Origin: CAYFIW01 sp964343265
GTDB lineage: Bacteria > Chloroflexota > Dehalococcoidia > Lucifugimonadales > UBA826
DNA length: 30,660 nt
Direction: 5' to 3'
NCBI GenBank assembly: GCA_964343265.1
Contig: CAYFIW010000019.1
Location: 1-30,660, forward strand
Shown: positions 23,808 to 30,660 of the stretch, piece by piece
Position numbering within the stretch: position 1 is the stretch's first letter
How the letters are laid out: each line of letters opens with the position of its first letter
Notes under the pieces: model-generated
The model's input: only the letters and a program-made list of their open reading frames with translations
The model's database searches: none
Told to the model about the DNA's origin: nothing
Made by a program: the position numbers and the translations under genes

Positions 23808-24764
23808 ATGACAAAAATACAATCCGTTCTGGGAGAAATAGACACTTCGAAGCTCGGTTTCACCTTATCTCATGAACATGTGGTGGTTAGCTCGGCAGGT
23901 ATTCCCCAAATTTATCCTGAATTTATTAGAAGGGACGAGTCAATAGCCGAAGGTGTTCGTCAACTATCGGCAGCAAAAAAAGAAGGCGTAGACAGCATTA
24001 TAGACGTTTCCACACTTGATCTGGGGAGAGATATCAAACTGATGGAACAAGTTTCCAGAGAATCTGGGGTGAACATAATCTGCGCAACAGGAACATGGCG
24101 TGACATCCCTCGAGCATTCTGGAACGCTAGTTCAGACAGTGTAGCCTCTCTTTACGTGAGAGAAATAGAAGAAGGCATTGAAAATACTAAAATCAAGGCT
24201 GGAATAATAAAGGTAGCAAATGACATGGGAGGGGTGACTCGAGAAGGAGAAATCATCCTTAGGGCTGCCGCACGTGCTCAAAAAAGAACAGGAGTACCGA
24301 TTTCGACACACACTTGGGCTCCAGAACGAGTAGGGGAACAACAAGTTCGTATATTTGAGGACGAAGGAATAGATTTAAATAGAGTCTATATAGGACACAG
24401 TAACGACACCACGGATTTCTTGTATCTGGAAGGATTGATGGATAAGGGTGTTTGGGTAGGATTAGACCGATATCCGGGCGGTCGATCTCCCGGAACTCCC
24501 GATTGGGAAACAAGAACTGATACAGCTATGAAACTAATATCGGATGGGTACGGCAAAAGAATAATGTTGGGACATGACTGGTCCGTAACATTGAGCATAG
24601 ATTCAGTCGTTGGACAAGATATAAGAAAAAAATCTAATCCAGATGGTTATCTTTTCATTACTAGAAATGTTCTTCCAAGATTAAAAGAACTCGGAGCTAC
24701 ATCAGAGCAATTAGACGACCTGATGGTAAATAACCCTAAAAGATTTTTTGATGGATTAAAGTAA
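23808..24764 (+). CDS. Phosphotriesterase-family metallohydrolase
   Basis: A 318-residue amidohydrolase-superfamily enzyme with a binuclear metal site. The ligands can be traced: His22 and His24 (SHEHVV), bridging Lys135 (GIIKVAND), His168 (STHTW), His197 (GHSND) and Asp257 (LGHDWS). In this family substrates include phosphotriesters, lactones and carboxylic esters; a lactonase role is as plausible as phosphotriester hydrolysis. The GLDRYPGGRSPGTPDW loop is in the usual loop 7 position. ATG 23808 has GGAG 7 bases upstream. It probably shares an operon with the FAH-family gene. The stop codon directly abuts the terminator of the opposite-strand RNA. Confidence 0.9.
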   Translation: MTKIQSVLGEIDTSKLGFTLSHEHVVVSSAGIPQIYPEFIRRDESIAEGVRQLSAAKKEGVDSIIDVSTLDLGRDIKLMEQVSRESGVNIICATGTWRDIPRAFWNASSDSVASLYVREIEEGIENTKIKAGIIKVANDMGGVTREGEIILRAAARAQKRTGVPISTHTWAPERVGEQQVRIFEDEGIDLNRVYIGHSNDTTDFLYLEGLMDKGVWVGLDRYPGGRSPGTPDWETRTDTAMKLISDGYGKRIMLGHDWSVTLSIDSVVGQDIRKKSNPDGYLFITRNVLPRLKELGATSEQLDDLMVNNPKRFFDGLK

Positions 24765-24765
24765 T

Positions 24766-24806
24766 AAAAAAAAGAGGCCCCAACACTAGTTAGTGTTGAA
24801 GCCTCT
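24766..24806 (-). terminator. Strong rho-independent terminator (minus strand)
   Basis: In the minus-strand RNA, AGAGGC and GCCUCU, then UU opposite GG (wobble pairs), then CAACACUA and UAGUGUUG make a nearly continuous 16-bp stem, followed by eight U (24773-24766). In the plus direction there is no T run after the stem, so it serves the minus strand. Confidence 0.85.
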
Positions 24807-24935
24807 ATGTGTGGAGGCGTTCCAGGGAACACCTACCTGGTCTTCCTCCTACTACTACTACTGTCCAACGCGACTTACCTCCTTTTGGGAGACCCTTGTT
24901 TAAGCTTTCATCCACCCGATCTATTCAGTCTCCTT
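24766..24935 (-). ncRNA. Candidate structured non-coding RNA, family unknown
   Basis: About 170 nt on the minus strand, bounded by a consensus TATAAT at 24947-24942 and a strong terminator at 24766-24806. It contains no sensible ORF. Foldable parts include GGAGAC pairing with GUCUCC (5' region), and a nested hairpin in which GGAGG/CCUCC encloses an AAGA/AACG internal loop and CCAGG/CCUGG (24812-24848). A short (AGT)4 repeat lies between them. I compared it by eye with SRP RNA, 6S RNA, tmRNA and T-box leaders and could not place it. It lies between two plus-strand genes, so it is not a leader of either. Confidence 0.5.
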
Positions 24936-24941
24936 AGGGAC

Positions 24942-24947
24942 ATTATA
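24942..24947 (-). promoter_or_regulatory. -10 element of the candidate ncRNA
   Basis: A perfect TATAAT on the minus strand, about 7 bases before the presumed RNA start near 24935. No convincing -35 is seen at 16-18 bases; a TTTACC lies 20 bases upstream. Confidence 0.4.
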
Positions 24948-25030
24948 ACTGGGAAACATGAAAAATAGGTAAACAAACCTAGCCATAAATAAATGAAATT
25001 AATTCCATATCAAAAGCGGGAGACAGCAAA

Positions 25031-25414
25031 ATGATTAGAAATCTTTCAGGAGTTATCATTTGGACGGATAACTTGGAGAAACTAGCTTATTTTTACCAAG
25101 AAGTTTTGGGTCTGGAACCTCATTCAGTTCGAGAAAATTTCATAGCCTTCAGATGGAAAATCAATGATCAGGAGATCAGATTCAGTATAGGTACACATTC
25201 CTCAGTTAAGGGGAGAAATACAGATCGTTTTAGATTTATGACCAATTTTGACGTTGATGACATAAAACAAATCTCAAGCAGTCTGAAATCAAAAGGTGTC
25301 GAATTTTTAAGAGAACCGGAGCAAGAGCACTGGGGGGGATGGGTAGCAACCTTCGAGGACCCCGACGGAAATATATTGCAACTAATAGAGCAACCATCCG
25401 AGCGACGGAAATGA
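25031..25414 (+). CDS. VOC-family (glyoxalase/dioxygenase fold) protein
   Basis: A 127-residue single-module pair of beta-alpha-beta-beta-beta repeats typical of vicinal-oxygen-chelate proteins: SGVIIWTDNLEKLAYFYQEV at the start, and EHWGGWVATFEDPDGNILQL at the end, where the glutamate near Leu-Glu-Gln is a possible metal ligand. Members include glyoxalases, dioxygenases and resistance proteins; no specific reaction can be assigned. ATG 25031 has GGGAG 8 bases upstream. It stands alone on the plus strand, convergent with aroH, 10 bp away. Confidence 0.85.
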   Translation: MIRNLSGVIIWTDNLEKLAYFYQEVLGLEPHSVRENFIAFRWKINDQEIRFSIGTHSSVKGRNTDRFRFMTNFDVDDIKQISSSLKSKGVEFLREPEQEHWGGWVATFEDPDGNILQLIEQPSERRK

Positions 25415-25424
25415 ATAATACCGG

Positions 25425-25799
25425 TTAAGTTTCATCCTCAAATCCTCTTTTACGCAAATTAACAGCGTCTCTAAGATAGACATTGGTGATATCTTTTGCT
25501 TCTTTTTCAGTATTAACATGTACCATAACCCTTATACACTTCTCTTGTGCATCAGGAACGAACATTTCATGAGAGCACATAAGAGCAACTTCAACCCAAC
25601 CTAATTTTCTAGCCGCAACCGCAGGAAATTGAGCATTTAAATCTTTCGTCGTCGTGAAGAAGGCGCTTATAACGTCTTCATCCTTAAGATCATTTAAATT
25701 TTTTAATTCTTCAAGCATTTCACGGGTCGCGTCTACGATAGCATCCTTAGTGTTTTCTGAAGAAGTTGTAGCACCTCTTATGGCTCTGACTTTACTCAT
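25425..25799 (-). CDS. aroH: Monofunctional chorismate mutase, AroH type
   Basis: Converts chorismate to prephenate in phenylalanine and tyrosine synthesis. The 124-residue protein matches the Bacillus-type trimeric mutase: RAIRGATTS at the N-terminus, FPAVAARKLGW, and catalytic residues Arg8, Glu78 (CSHEM), Arg90 (KCIRVMV) and Tyr108 (VYLRDAVNLR), nearly the same numbering as B. subtilis AroH. ATG 25799 has GGAGAG a few bases upstream. It follows trpA by 39 bp on the same strand, pairing two branches from chorismate. Confidence 0.94.
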   Translation of the reverse strand: MSKVRAIRGATTSSENTKDAIVDATREMLEELKNLNDLKDEDVISAFFTTTKDLNAQFPAVAARKLGWVEVALMCSHEMFVPDAQEKCIRVMVHVNTEKEAKDITNVYLRDAVNLRKRGFEDET

Positions 25800-25838
25800 T
25801 TATCTCTCCATAAATTGGGATTTTAGTCATGATTAAGA

Positions 25839-26639
25839 TTAGTTCTTCAATCGATATATAAATTCGGCAACAACATTAAATTCTTGACCTTCATTACTAT
25901 GTGAAATAGCATCCAAGAGTGCACTTCCAACAACGGCACCATCAGCAAACCGTCCGATATTGTCGACATCCTGTTTGCGGGACACTCCAAAACCTACCAT
26001 TATTGGAAGATCTGTGTATTGCCTTATCCTGCCCACAAGGGCCTCTACTCCTGAGGATAAGTTAGCCCTTGCTCCCGTTACGCCTGTAAGACTCACACAA
26101 TATATAAAACCACCTGCCAACCGACATGCTGATTCTATTCTTTCGTCAGTACTGGTGGGTGCAAGTAGCGGTATCAAATGTATTTCGTTTTCTTTAGCTT
26201 CTTTTGCGAATGTATGAGATTCTTCAGTCGGAAGATCGGGGATTATTAATCCATCTACTCCAATATCAGAACATTCTCTAATAAATCGTGAAATACCATA
26301 TTTTAAGAAGGGATTGTAATATCCCATAAATATCAAAGGACATTTTGGATTCGAAGCCCTAATTTGTCTAACTGTATCAAACGCCGTCTGTATAGTAGCA
26401 CCATTCTCCAAAGCCTTTTGACTGGTCATTTGTATCGTAGGACCATCGGCTAACGGATCGCTAAATGGTATACCGAGTTCAAGCATATCCGCCCCAGAAT
26501 CCAGAGCAGACAATGCTAAATCACAGCATAACGAAATATCTGGATATCCTACCGTCAAATAGGGAACCAGTGCTGTTTTATTTTTATCTCTGATTATTCC
26601 TAACGTCTCGTCTATTCTATTTAACAAGTAGTACCTCAT
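25839..26639 (-). CDS. trpA: Tryptophan synthase alpha subunit
   Basis: Cleaves indole-3-glycerol phosphate to indole and glyceraldehyde 3-phosphate, working with TrpB. The 266-residue TIM barrel has the substrate motif MLELGIPFSDPLADGPTIQ with catalytic Glu and Asp (the Asp in IGVDGLIIPDLPTEE region as well), and the phosphate-binding VGFGVSRKQDV and ADGAVVGSALL. ATG 26639 has no Shine-Dalgarno; TTG 26627, four codons on, has GAGG 6 bases upstream and gives LLNRIDETL, closer to the family N-terminus, so it may be the real start. trpB and the rest of the trp pathway are not here. Confidence 0.94.
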   Translation of the reverse strand: MRYYLLNRIDETLGIIRDKNKTALVPYLTVGYPDISLCCDLALSALDSGADMLELGIPFSDPLADGPTIQMTSQKALENGATIQTAFDTVRQIRASNPKCPLIFMGYYNPFLKYGISRFIRECSDIGVDGLIIPDLPTEESHTFAKEAKENEIHLIPLLAPTSTDERIESACRLAGGFIYCVSLTGVTGARANLSSGVEALVGRIRQYTDLPIMVGFGVSRKQDVDNIGRFADGAVVGSALLDAISHSNEGQEFNVVAEFIYRLKN

Positions 26640-26696
26640 GACTAGGATTATGAAAGCTATATGTTTTACCAGATGTCTTCAGCAATTTTCTCTAAT

Positions 26697-27365
26697 TCAC
26701 AAAGATGCCGCAACTAACGTAACTATCAAATTTTGAATCGCATGGATCATTACTACTGAAACCAGTGACCCAAAACGTATGTACACAATCGAAATTACCA
26801 CAGAATTTAAAAAAACGGGTACCAGTAACCCGGCTTCACCATGTAATGCCGAAAAAATTAACGAAGTAATCAATATTGAGGCCGGAAAACCAAGCCTGTA
26901 AGCCACCTCTTTAAGAAGAAATCCCCTGAAAAATATTTCTTCAATTATCGGGACCCAAATAACAATCGCGAATAGATTGATAGGAACAAACCAACCAGTC
27001 CCTAATATCGTTTTCGGTATTTCCGGAACCAATAAGTAGCTTCCTGCAAAAGACAGGACTAGCATTTGGTAAATTACATATACAATTAAATTAAGAGCGA
27101 TACTAGAGACCACCACCGGCAAATAAAGACGGTTTCTCAGCAGTGAAAATACTAGTAGAGAAGATCTTCGATCACTTTTGTAGCATCTCCAAACAAAGAG
27201 GAAAAGCAGAACATGTGGAAATGCCAATATCCAGGGCATCAAATTTTCAGTGTTCTGAAGAAATCCAGGCAACTGTAAAAGATATTTTAGTAACCCAATC
27301 GTCAAATAAGTTATAAAAAGCACAATTAATGCAGATGAAACTTTATGTGAACAGGAAACTAGCAA
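26697..27365 (-). CDS. CPBP-family intramembrane metalloprotease
   Basis: A 222-residue membrane protein of the CAAX-protease/bacteriocin-processing (Abi) family. The catalytic motifs are complete: EEIFFRG (Glu142, Glu143, Arg147), FSALHG (His175) and HAIQN (His208, Asn212), in the three C-terminal helices. About six to seven membrane helices are visible. Substrate unknown; no prenylated-peptide or bacteriocin gene is adjacent. The start is uncertain: TTG 27365 is the earliest start after an in-frame TGA and lacks a good ribosome site. It lies 17 bp downstream of the MBL gene and 57 bp before trpA. Confidence 0.85.
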   Translation of the reverse strand: MLVSCSHKVSSALIVLFITYLTIGLLKYLLQLPGFLQNTENLMPWILAFPHVLLFLFVWRCYKSDRRSSLLVFSLLRNRLYLPVVVSSIALNLIVYVIYQMLVLSFAGSYLLVPEIPKTILGTGWFVPINLFAIVIWVPIIEEIFFRGFLLKEVAYRLGFPASILITSLIFSALHGEAGLLVPVFLNSVVISIVYIRFGSLVSVVMIHAIQNLIVTLVAASL

Positions 27366-27382
27366 ATATTTAATTTGTCACA

Positions 27383-28024
27383 CTAGCTTTTTAGCCACTC
27401 AACATCACCACAAAGAGTTTCCGGGTGAATCTTCGACGCGTATATTTCGTACTCTTTTCGAGATTCGTCAAGTACACCGTCATCTCCATGCCCGGGATAA
27501 ATTGTAATTCCAGTTGGTAGAGAAAATAGTTTTGATGTAATGCTACTGATCAGTTGTTGTAACGCCTCAGGAGAGCGACTCTTTCCTGGTCCACCGGGAA
27601 ACAATGTATCGCCAGTGAAAAGATGATTACCAGTAATTAAACATGTAGATCCATCAGTATGACCTGGAGTGAATATGGAACTAACCGATAACGTACCCAC
27701 TTCTAGATGTTTTTCATCCTCAAGATAAAAGTCCGGTTCCTTTGTAAGAGCTTGAGCATCTGGCCTTCCAATGCCAACCGGGGCATCTATTGCTGATGTG
27801 ACCTCGTCAAATCCCAAAAGATGATCCATATGATTATGAGTGATAACTATCGCCCGAACGTTTGTGGTGGACGCTATCGCCACCAATTCCCCTGGATCAG
27901 CCGGTGTATCTATAATCAAACTATCCCTAGTATCTGAGCACAAAACTACATAAGCATTATTGTCATAGGGTCCGCATTTTATCTTATATATCTGCAGATT
28001 CCCGTCCGTTAAGTATGGGGTCAT
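27383..28024 (-). CDS. MBL-fold metallo-hydrolase (glyoxalase II-like)
   Basis: A 213-residue zinc hydrolase of the metallo-beta-lactamase fold. The metal ligands are His63, His65, Asp67, His68 (HNHMDH), the histidine of TPGHTDGS, Asp in FTGDTLFPG and His in YPGHGD. Length and the PGGPGKS segment suit the glyoxalase II-related group that hydrolyses thioesters. Substrate is not fixed by sequence. ATG 28024 has AGGAG 7 bases upstream. It heads a minus-strand run MBL-CPBP-trpA-aroH. Confidence 0.88.
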   Translation of the reverse strand: MTPYLTDGNLQIYKIKCGPYDNNAYVVLCSDTRDSLIIDTPADPGELVAIASTTNVRAIVITHNHMDHLLGFDEVTSAIDAPVGIGRPDAQALTKEPDFYLEDEKHLEVGTLSVSSIFTPGHTDGSTCLITGNHLFTGDTLFPGGPGKSRSPEALQQLISSITSKLFSLPTGITIYPGHGDDGVLDESRKEYEIYASKIHPETLCGDVEWLKS

Positions 28025-28159
28025 AAATTAGCTCCTAATGGCTTTGATAACAGAATTTCATTTATGATCTGTTGAAGGCCAGATTATAACAGCGACGATA
28101 AAATCGTCCACAATAGAAAGATACCCGATCTTCTAATAACATCAATAGAGAGGATATAA

Positions 28160-28438
28160 ATGGAAAACTCAGGCATAACTATCCATGGCGAAGATAAAAA
28201 CAAAAGAATACATATGCAATGTGAACACCAAAGTGGGCTAATTTACGTAGTACCATCCGAATCAAACTGGGTATGCCAACCAGAGCACATGCCAGCTCAT
28301 TCTCTTGCTGGTATGTTTAAAGAAATAGCTTCCCTAGAAGACAAAAAAATATTTTCCATAATGCAGAAATGGGGAATATATTACAGGCCTTTAGAAATAT
28401 CTAAAGAATGTGATGATGTTAGCTATCGAGCCGAATAA
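28160..28438 (+). CDS. Small protein of unknown function with Cys/His motifs
   Basis: I do not recognise this 92-residue soluble protein. It has two candidate metal or redox motifs, MQCEH (Cys20-x-His22) and VCQPEH (Cys38-x3-His42), separated by a strand-like GLIYVVPSESNW, then a helical second half and a further cysteine (KECDD). ATG 28160 is well supported by AGAGAGG 6 bases upstream. The gene is alone on the plus strand, divergent from the MBL gene and convergent with the TPR gene (5 bp apart). Confidence 0.65.
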   Translation: MENSGITIHGEDKNKRIHMQCEHQSGLIYVVPSESNWVCQPEHMPAHSLAGMFKEIASLEDKKIFSIMQKWGIYYRPLEISKECDDVSYRAE

Positions 28439-28443
28439 AAAAA

Positions 28444-29469
28444 TTAGTAATCATCTTCCATATCCGATTCACCCGCTATTATTCTGGGTATCATCGGCCT
28501 AAATACATCCTCATCCCCAGACTCAGTATCATCACTGGACCAATCCTTCAAATCAGCTAATTTATCAACATCATGAATCCCATAACCAATTGCGCCATTG
28601 GGAATCGTTGGCAGACCTTCAGTTTTCCCAGGAAACGAAGCAACAGAAGCTTGTGAAGGATCCCTAAAAGTCTCTCGTATTATTAGTGAAATCTCATTAC
28701 CTAAAACACTAGTTATGCTAGCTTCATATTGATTACCACCGCTTATCAAACGATTCAGTCTGATTCCGATTTTTGGTTCAAGACTTCCGATCTCGTTTGC
28801 TGCATTATCTTTTACCCTTATACCTTTCTCAGATAAAACCAGTTCAACTGAATGGCCTGACACCAAATAATTGAAATCAGAACCACGTGGAACATTAACC
28901 AACTTAGTTATCCCTGTTTTACCTCTTTCCTCTATAAAGGTTCGTGATACGCTATTGGATTTAATAGATTTAGACGCCTTTTGGGACGCTGTTTTTTCCA
29001 ATCTTATTATGTTTTTCTTGGCTATTGCACTATTAGGCGAGATGACCAAAGCACACTTAAAAGCCTCCAAGGCTTTCTTCGTTTTCCCAACTTCCATATA
29101 TGCTTTGCCCAATCGATTGAAAGCCTCCATGTCCCAGAAACAATCTTCTAAAATCATCTCATTTGCTTCAATGGCTTCTTTCCACGACGAATTCATTGCT
29201 AATGAAACAGCTTTTTTATTACGATCTTCCTTGGACCTTTCAAACCCAAGTGCCGCCTGATAATGAGCAGCTGCTTCGGACTCACGATCTAACCTCATAA
29301 GAGCATCAGCTAGTCTCTTATGAGCATTAAAATCTCCCGGTATTCGCTCAATAATCTGAGCATTGATCGATTCCGCCTCCTCCCAAAGCCCATACTGAGC
29401 TAACTTTTGCGCCTGCTTGGACTGATCTTTCCTGAATTCTATAAGTTCTGTGAGAGTATTACTGTCCAA
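28444..29469 (-). CDS. TPR-repeat protein with a HIRAN-like C-terminal domain
   Basis: A 341-residue cytosolic protein. Residues about 15-155 form helical TPR repeats (AQYGLWEEAESINAQIIERI; FNAHKRLADALMRLDRESEA; KEAIEANEMIL; EAFNRLGKAYMEVGKTKKAL). A basic linker (ASQKASKSIKS) leads to a beta-rich module at about 205-265: GHSVELVLSEKGIRVKDNA, EIGSLEPKIGIRLNRLISGG, YEASITSV, resembling the HIRAN or a similar small beta domain. An acidic tail (SSDDTESGDEDVF, ESDMEDDY) ends it. The combination suggests a scaffold, possibly linked to nucleic acids, but function is unknown. TTG 29469 is used, with AGGTG about 7 bases upstream. Confidence 0.7.
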   Translation of the reverse strand: MDSNTLTELIEFRKDQSKQAQKLAQYGLWEEAESINAQIIERIPGDFNAHKRLADALMRLDRESEAAAHYQAALGFERSKEDRNKKAVSLAMNSSWKEAIEANEMILEDCFWDMEAFNRLGKAYMEVGKTKKALEAFKCALVISPNSAIAKKNIIRLEKTASQKASKSIKSNSVSRTFIEERGKTGITKLVNVPRGSDFNYLVSGHSVELVLSEKGIRVKDNAANEIGSLEPKIGIRLNRLISGGNQYEASITSVLGNEISLIIRETFRDPSQASVASFPGKTEGLPTIPNGAIGYGIHDVDKLADLKDWSSDDTESGDEDVFRPMIPRIIAGESDMEDDY

Positions 29470-29544
29470 ATTAAAACACCTACTTTAAATTTACCCTTGG
29501 AACATCGGCATTCTAATGAGGTAGCTTAACTTAGTTCAATAGGT

Positions 29545-30330
29545 TTAACGTCTACTAAAATTCGATTTTTTTCTACCCGTGAATAATGAAAGAACTCTAA
29601 TACACAAAATTCGGAAGAAAATCTCAATGATTATTTGTACTGACATCTTAGATTTTCCATGAATCCGATCTTCGAAAATGATCGGTAATTCGCAAATCTT
29701 GAAATTGTTTTTATTACACAAAAAAGCAATTTCCACTTGAAATCCGAATCCTGTAGATTGCACCAAATTCATATCCAACTGGCTTAGCCTGTTTGCCCTA
29801 AACATCTTAAATCCAGACGTAATGTCTCTTACATTTGTATTTAATATCCACCTAATTCCTATATTTGACACAACGCTGAGAACCCGCCTATGTAATCCCC
29901 ATCCACGTACTTCACCGCCACGCTTAGTATACCTAGAGCCAATAACAACATCGTTGAATCGGATCATCTCAAGCATTTCTGGTAAGTACATAGGATTATG
30001 TGAAAGATCAGCATCCATCTGAACTATGAGGGAATGTCCAGATTTGATAGCAAATTCAAATCCCTCTTTATAGGCTGTACCAAGACCCAATTTGGCAGAT
30101 CTTGAAATCACATTAATCGGCCAGTTATATTGGGTTGCAATATGACGAACAATATCCCCAGTATTGTCGGGAGAACTATCATCTACAATTAAAATCGAGA
30201 GCCTTGGTAAGTTAAGAGAGAAAATCCTTTCCAACAGGATCGGCACATTTTCAGATTCGTTATAGGTTGGAATCACCACAAGTATGGATTCCCGTAATAT
30301 ATCGTTCTTAAGGGACTCTTCCTTGACCAA
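29545..30330 (-). CDS. Polyprenol monophosphomannose synthase-like glycosyltransferase, family 2
   Basis: A 261-residue GT2 enzyme like Dpm1, which transfers mannose from GDP-mannose to a polyprenyl phosphate. Signatures: VVIPTYNESENVPILLERI, IVDDSSPDNTGD, the metal/nucleotide QMDADLSHNP (DxD) and GSRYTKRGGEVRGWGLHRRV. SGFKMFR and IHGKSKMS toward the C-terminus are also typical. It lacks C-terminal membrane helices. The start is TTG 30330 with AGGAAGG 7 bases upstream. The preceding gene on the strand is another GT2 gene whose stop is 16 bp away, so they form an operon supplying lipid-linked sugars, a good match for the flippase-like protein at 8550. Confidence 0.88.
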   Translation of the reverse strand: MVKEESLKNDILRESILVVIPTYNESENVPILLERIFSLNLPRLSILIVDDSSPDNTGDIVRHIATQYNWPINVISRSAKLGLGTAYKEGFEFAIKSGHSLIVQMDADLSHNPMYLPEMLEMIRFNDVVIGSRYTKRGGEVRGWGLHRRVLSVVSNIGIRWILNTNVRDITSGFKMFRANRLSQLDMNLVQSTGFGFQVEIAFLCNKNNFKICELPIIFEDRIHGKSKMSVQIIIEIFFRILCIRVLSLFTGRKKSNFSRR

Positions 30331-30346
30331 AAAAAAGCCTTCCTAC

Positions 30347-30660
30347 CTAAAAGTCTGAATAATCTCCCGAACTATAACGTATCTTAGTTAAAATAGTATC
30401 TCTTATCATCTCAACTGACGCAGAAATCGCAGAAACTTTACTTTTATCTCTATGATGCCAAACAATCGGCATCTCATATATTTTCATATCTCTTTTACGT
30501 GCCAACATTAGAATCTCAACATCAAAACTCCATCCATTAAGTTTTTGAGCACCAAATAATGTTTTCGCGGAAGCTGAAGTGAAACATTTATAACCGCATT
30601 GAGTGTCCCTAAATCCTTTAACAACTATGAAGCTGACAAGAAAATTAAAAATTTTCCCCA
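30347..30660 (-). CDS. Dolichyl-phosphate glucosyltransferase-like GT2, C-terminal part (5' end outside window)
   Basis: The last 104 residues of a second family-2 glycosyltransferase, ending at TAG 30347. The conserved C-terminal blocks read GFRDTQCGYKCF, LNGWSFDVEILMLARKR, YEMPIVWHHRDKSKVS, followed by VEMIRDTI. These match ALG5-like and bacterial polyprenyl-phosphate sugar transferases, where the QCG-K-F and GWSFDVE segments flank the acceptor site. Catalytic DxD lies outside the window. It is followed after 16 bp by the Dpm1-like gene. Confidence 0.82.
   Translation of the reverse strand, partial: GKIFNFLVSFIVVKGFRDTQCGYKCFTSASAKTLFGAQKLNGWSFDVEILMLARKRDMKIYEMPIVWHHRDKSKVSAISASVEMIRDTILTKIRYSSGDYSDF

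Noticed and set aside
24766..24935. Identification of the minus-strand RNA as SRP RNA, tmRNA, T-box or 6S RNA
   Set aside because: No GGAAGGAAGCAG-type SRP tip, no T-loop or CCA end of tmRNA, GGGTGGATG lacks the ACCGCG of a T-box, and no downstream gene exists on that strand; 6S cannot be shown by eye.
1..30660. CRISPR arrays, insertion sequences, tRNA and rRNA genes
   Set aside because: No regularly spaced repeats, no transposase, no T-loop-bearing cloverleaf and no rRNA-like segments were found on reading both strands.

Overview
The window looks like a fragment of a free-living, low-GC marine bacterium, most plausibly a Chloroflexota lineage of the SAR202 type. This is inference from gene content: a soluble reductive-dehalogenase-like protein, many stand-alone oxidoreductases and hydrolases (medium-chain dehydrogenase, Baeyer-Villiger monooxygenase remnant, SDR, amidase, fumarylacetoacetase-like, phosphotriesterase-like), a streamlined layout, and frequent TTG start codons with good Shine-Dalgarno sequences. 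No phage, transposon, CRISPR, tRNA or rRNA gene was seen. Two runs of exactly 100 N (12431-12530 and 14961-15060) are scaffold joins. Both are flanked by the same sequence on each side, so both look like artificial gaps between overlapping contigs.

Layout. 1-3378 (+): end of a medium-chain dehydrogenase, an amidase and an MFS transporter whose start codon is problematic. 3434-4860 (-): cytochrome c maturation genes ccmC-ccmD-ccmE, with a cysteine-type CcmE. 4971-8345 (-): ilvD, a small unknown protein, and the reductive-dehalogenase-like protein with its own promoter. 8550-10339 (-): rsmG overlapping a flippase-like membrane protein gene. 10741-11868 (+): secreted, C-terminally anchored surface protein. 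11915-12580 (+): internally deleted Baeyer-Villiger monooxygenase pseudogene. 12621-14912 (+): LppX/LprG-like lipoprotein followed by a 14-TM drug/lipid exporter of the DHA2 type, a pairing that suggests envelope lipid or drug export. 14902-15866 (-): SDR dehydrogenase. 15938-19970 (-): rpsF-ssb-rpsR, a SurA/PrsA-like foldase, homoserine dehydrogenase, and an ArsC/Spx-like gene. 20186-24764 (+): TPP enzyme, thyX, FAH-family protein and phosphotriesterase-family protein. 24766-24935 (-): a candidate structured non-coding RNA with promoter and strong terminator. 25031-25414 (+): VOC protein. 25425-30660 (-): aroH, trpA, CPBP protease, MBL hydrolase, TPR protein and two family-2 glycosyltransferases, with one small unknown gene on the + strand.

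The most interesting element is the ArsC/Spx-like gene at 15938-16285. Automatic calling truncates it to 98 aa because codon 12 is TGA. Read from the ATG that overlaps the hom stop codon (ATGA), it gives a full-length 115-residue protein in which the TGA sits exactly at the first active-site cysteine of the CxxC motif. A perfect 8-bp hairpin with a GGA loop follows 23 nt after the TGA. This is what a bacterial selenoprotein with a UxxC redox motif and SECIS element looks like. The required Sec machinery (selA, selB, selC, selD) is not in this window and would have to be found elsewhere in the genome.
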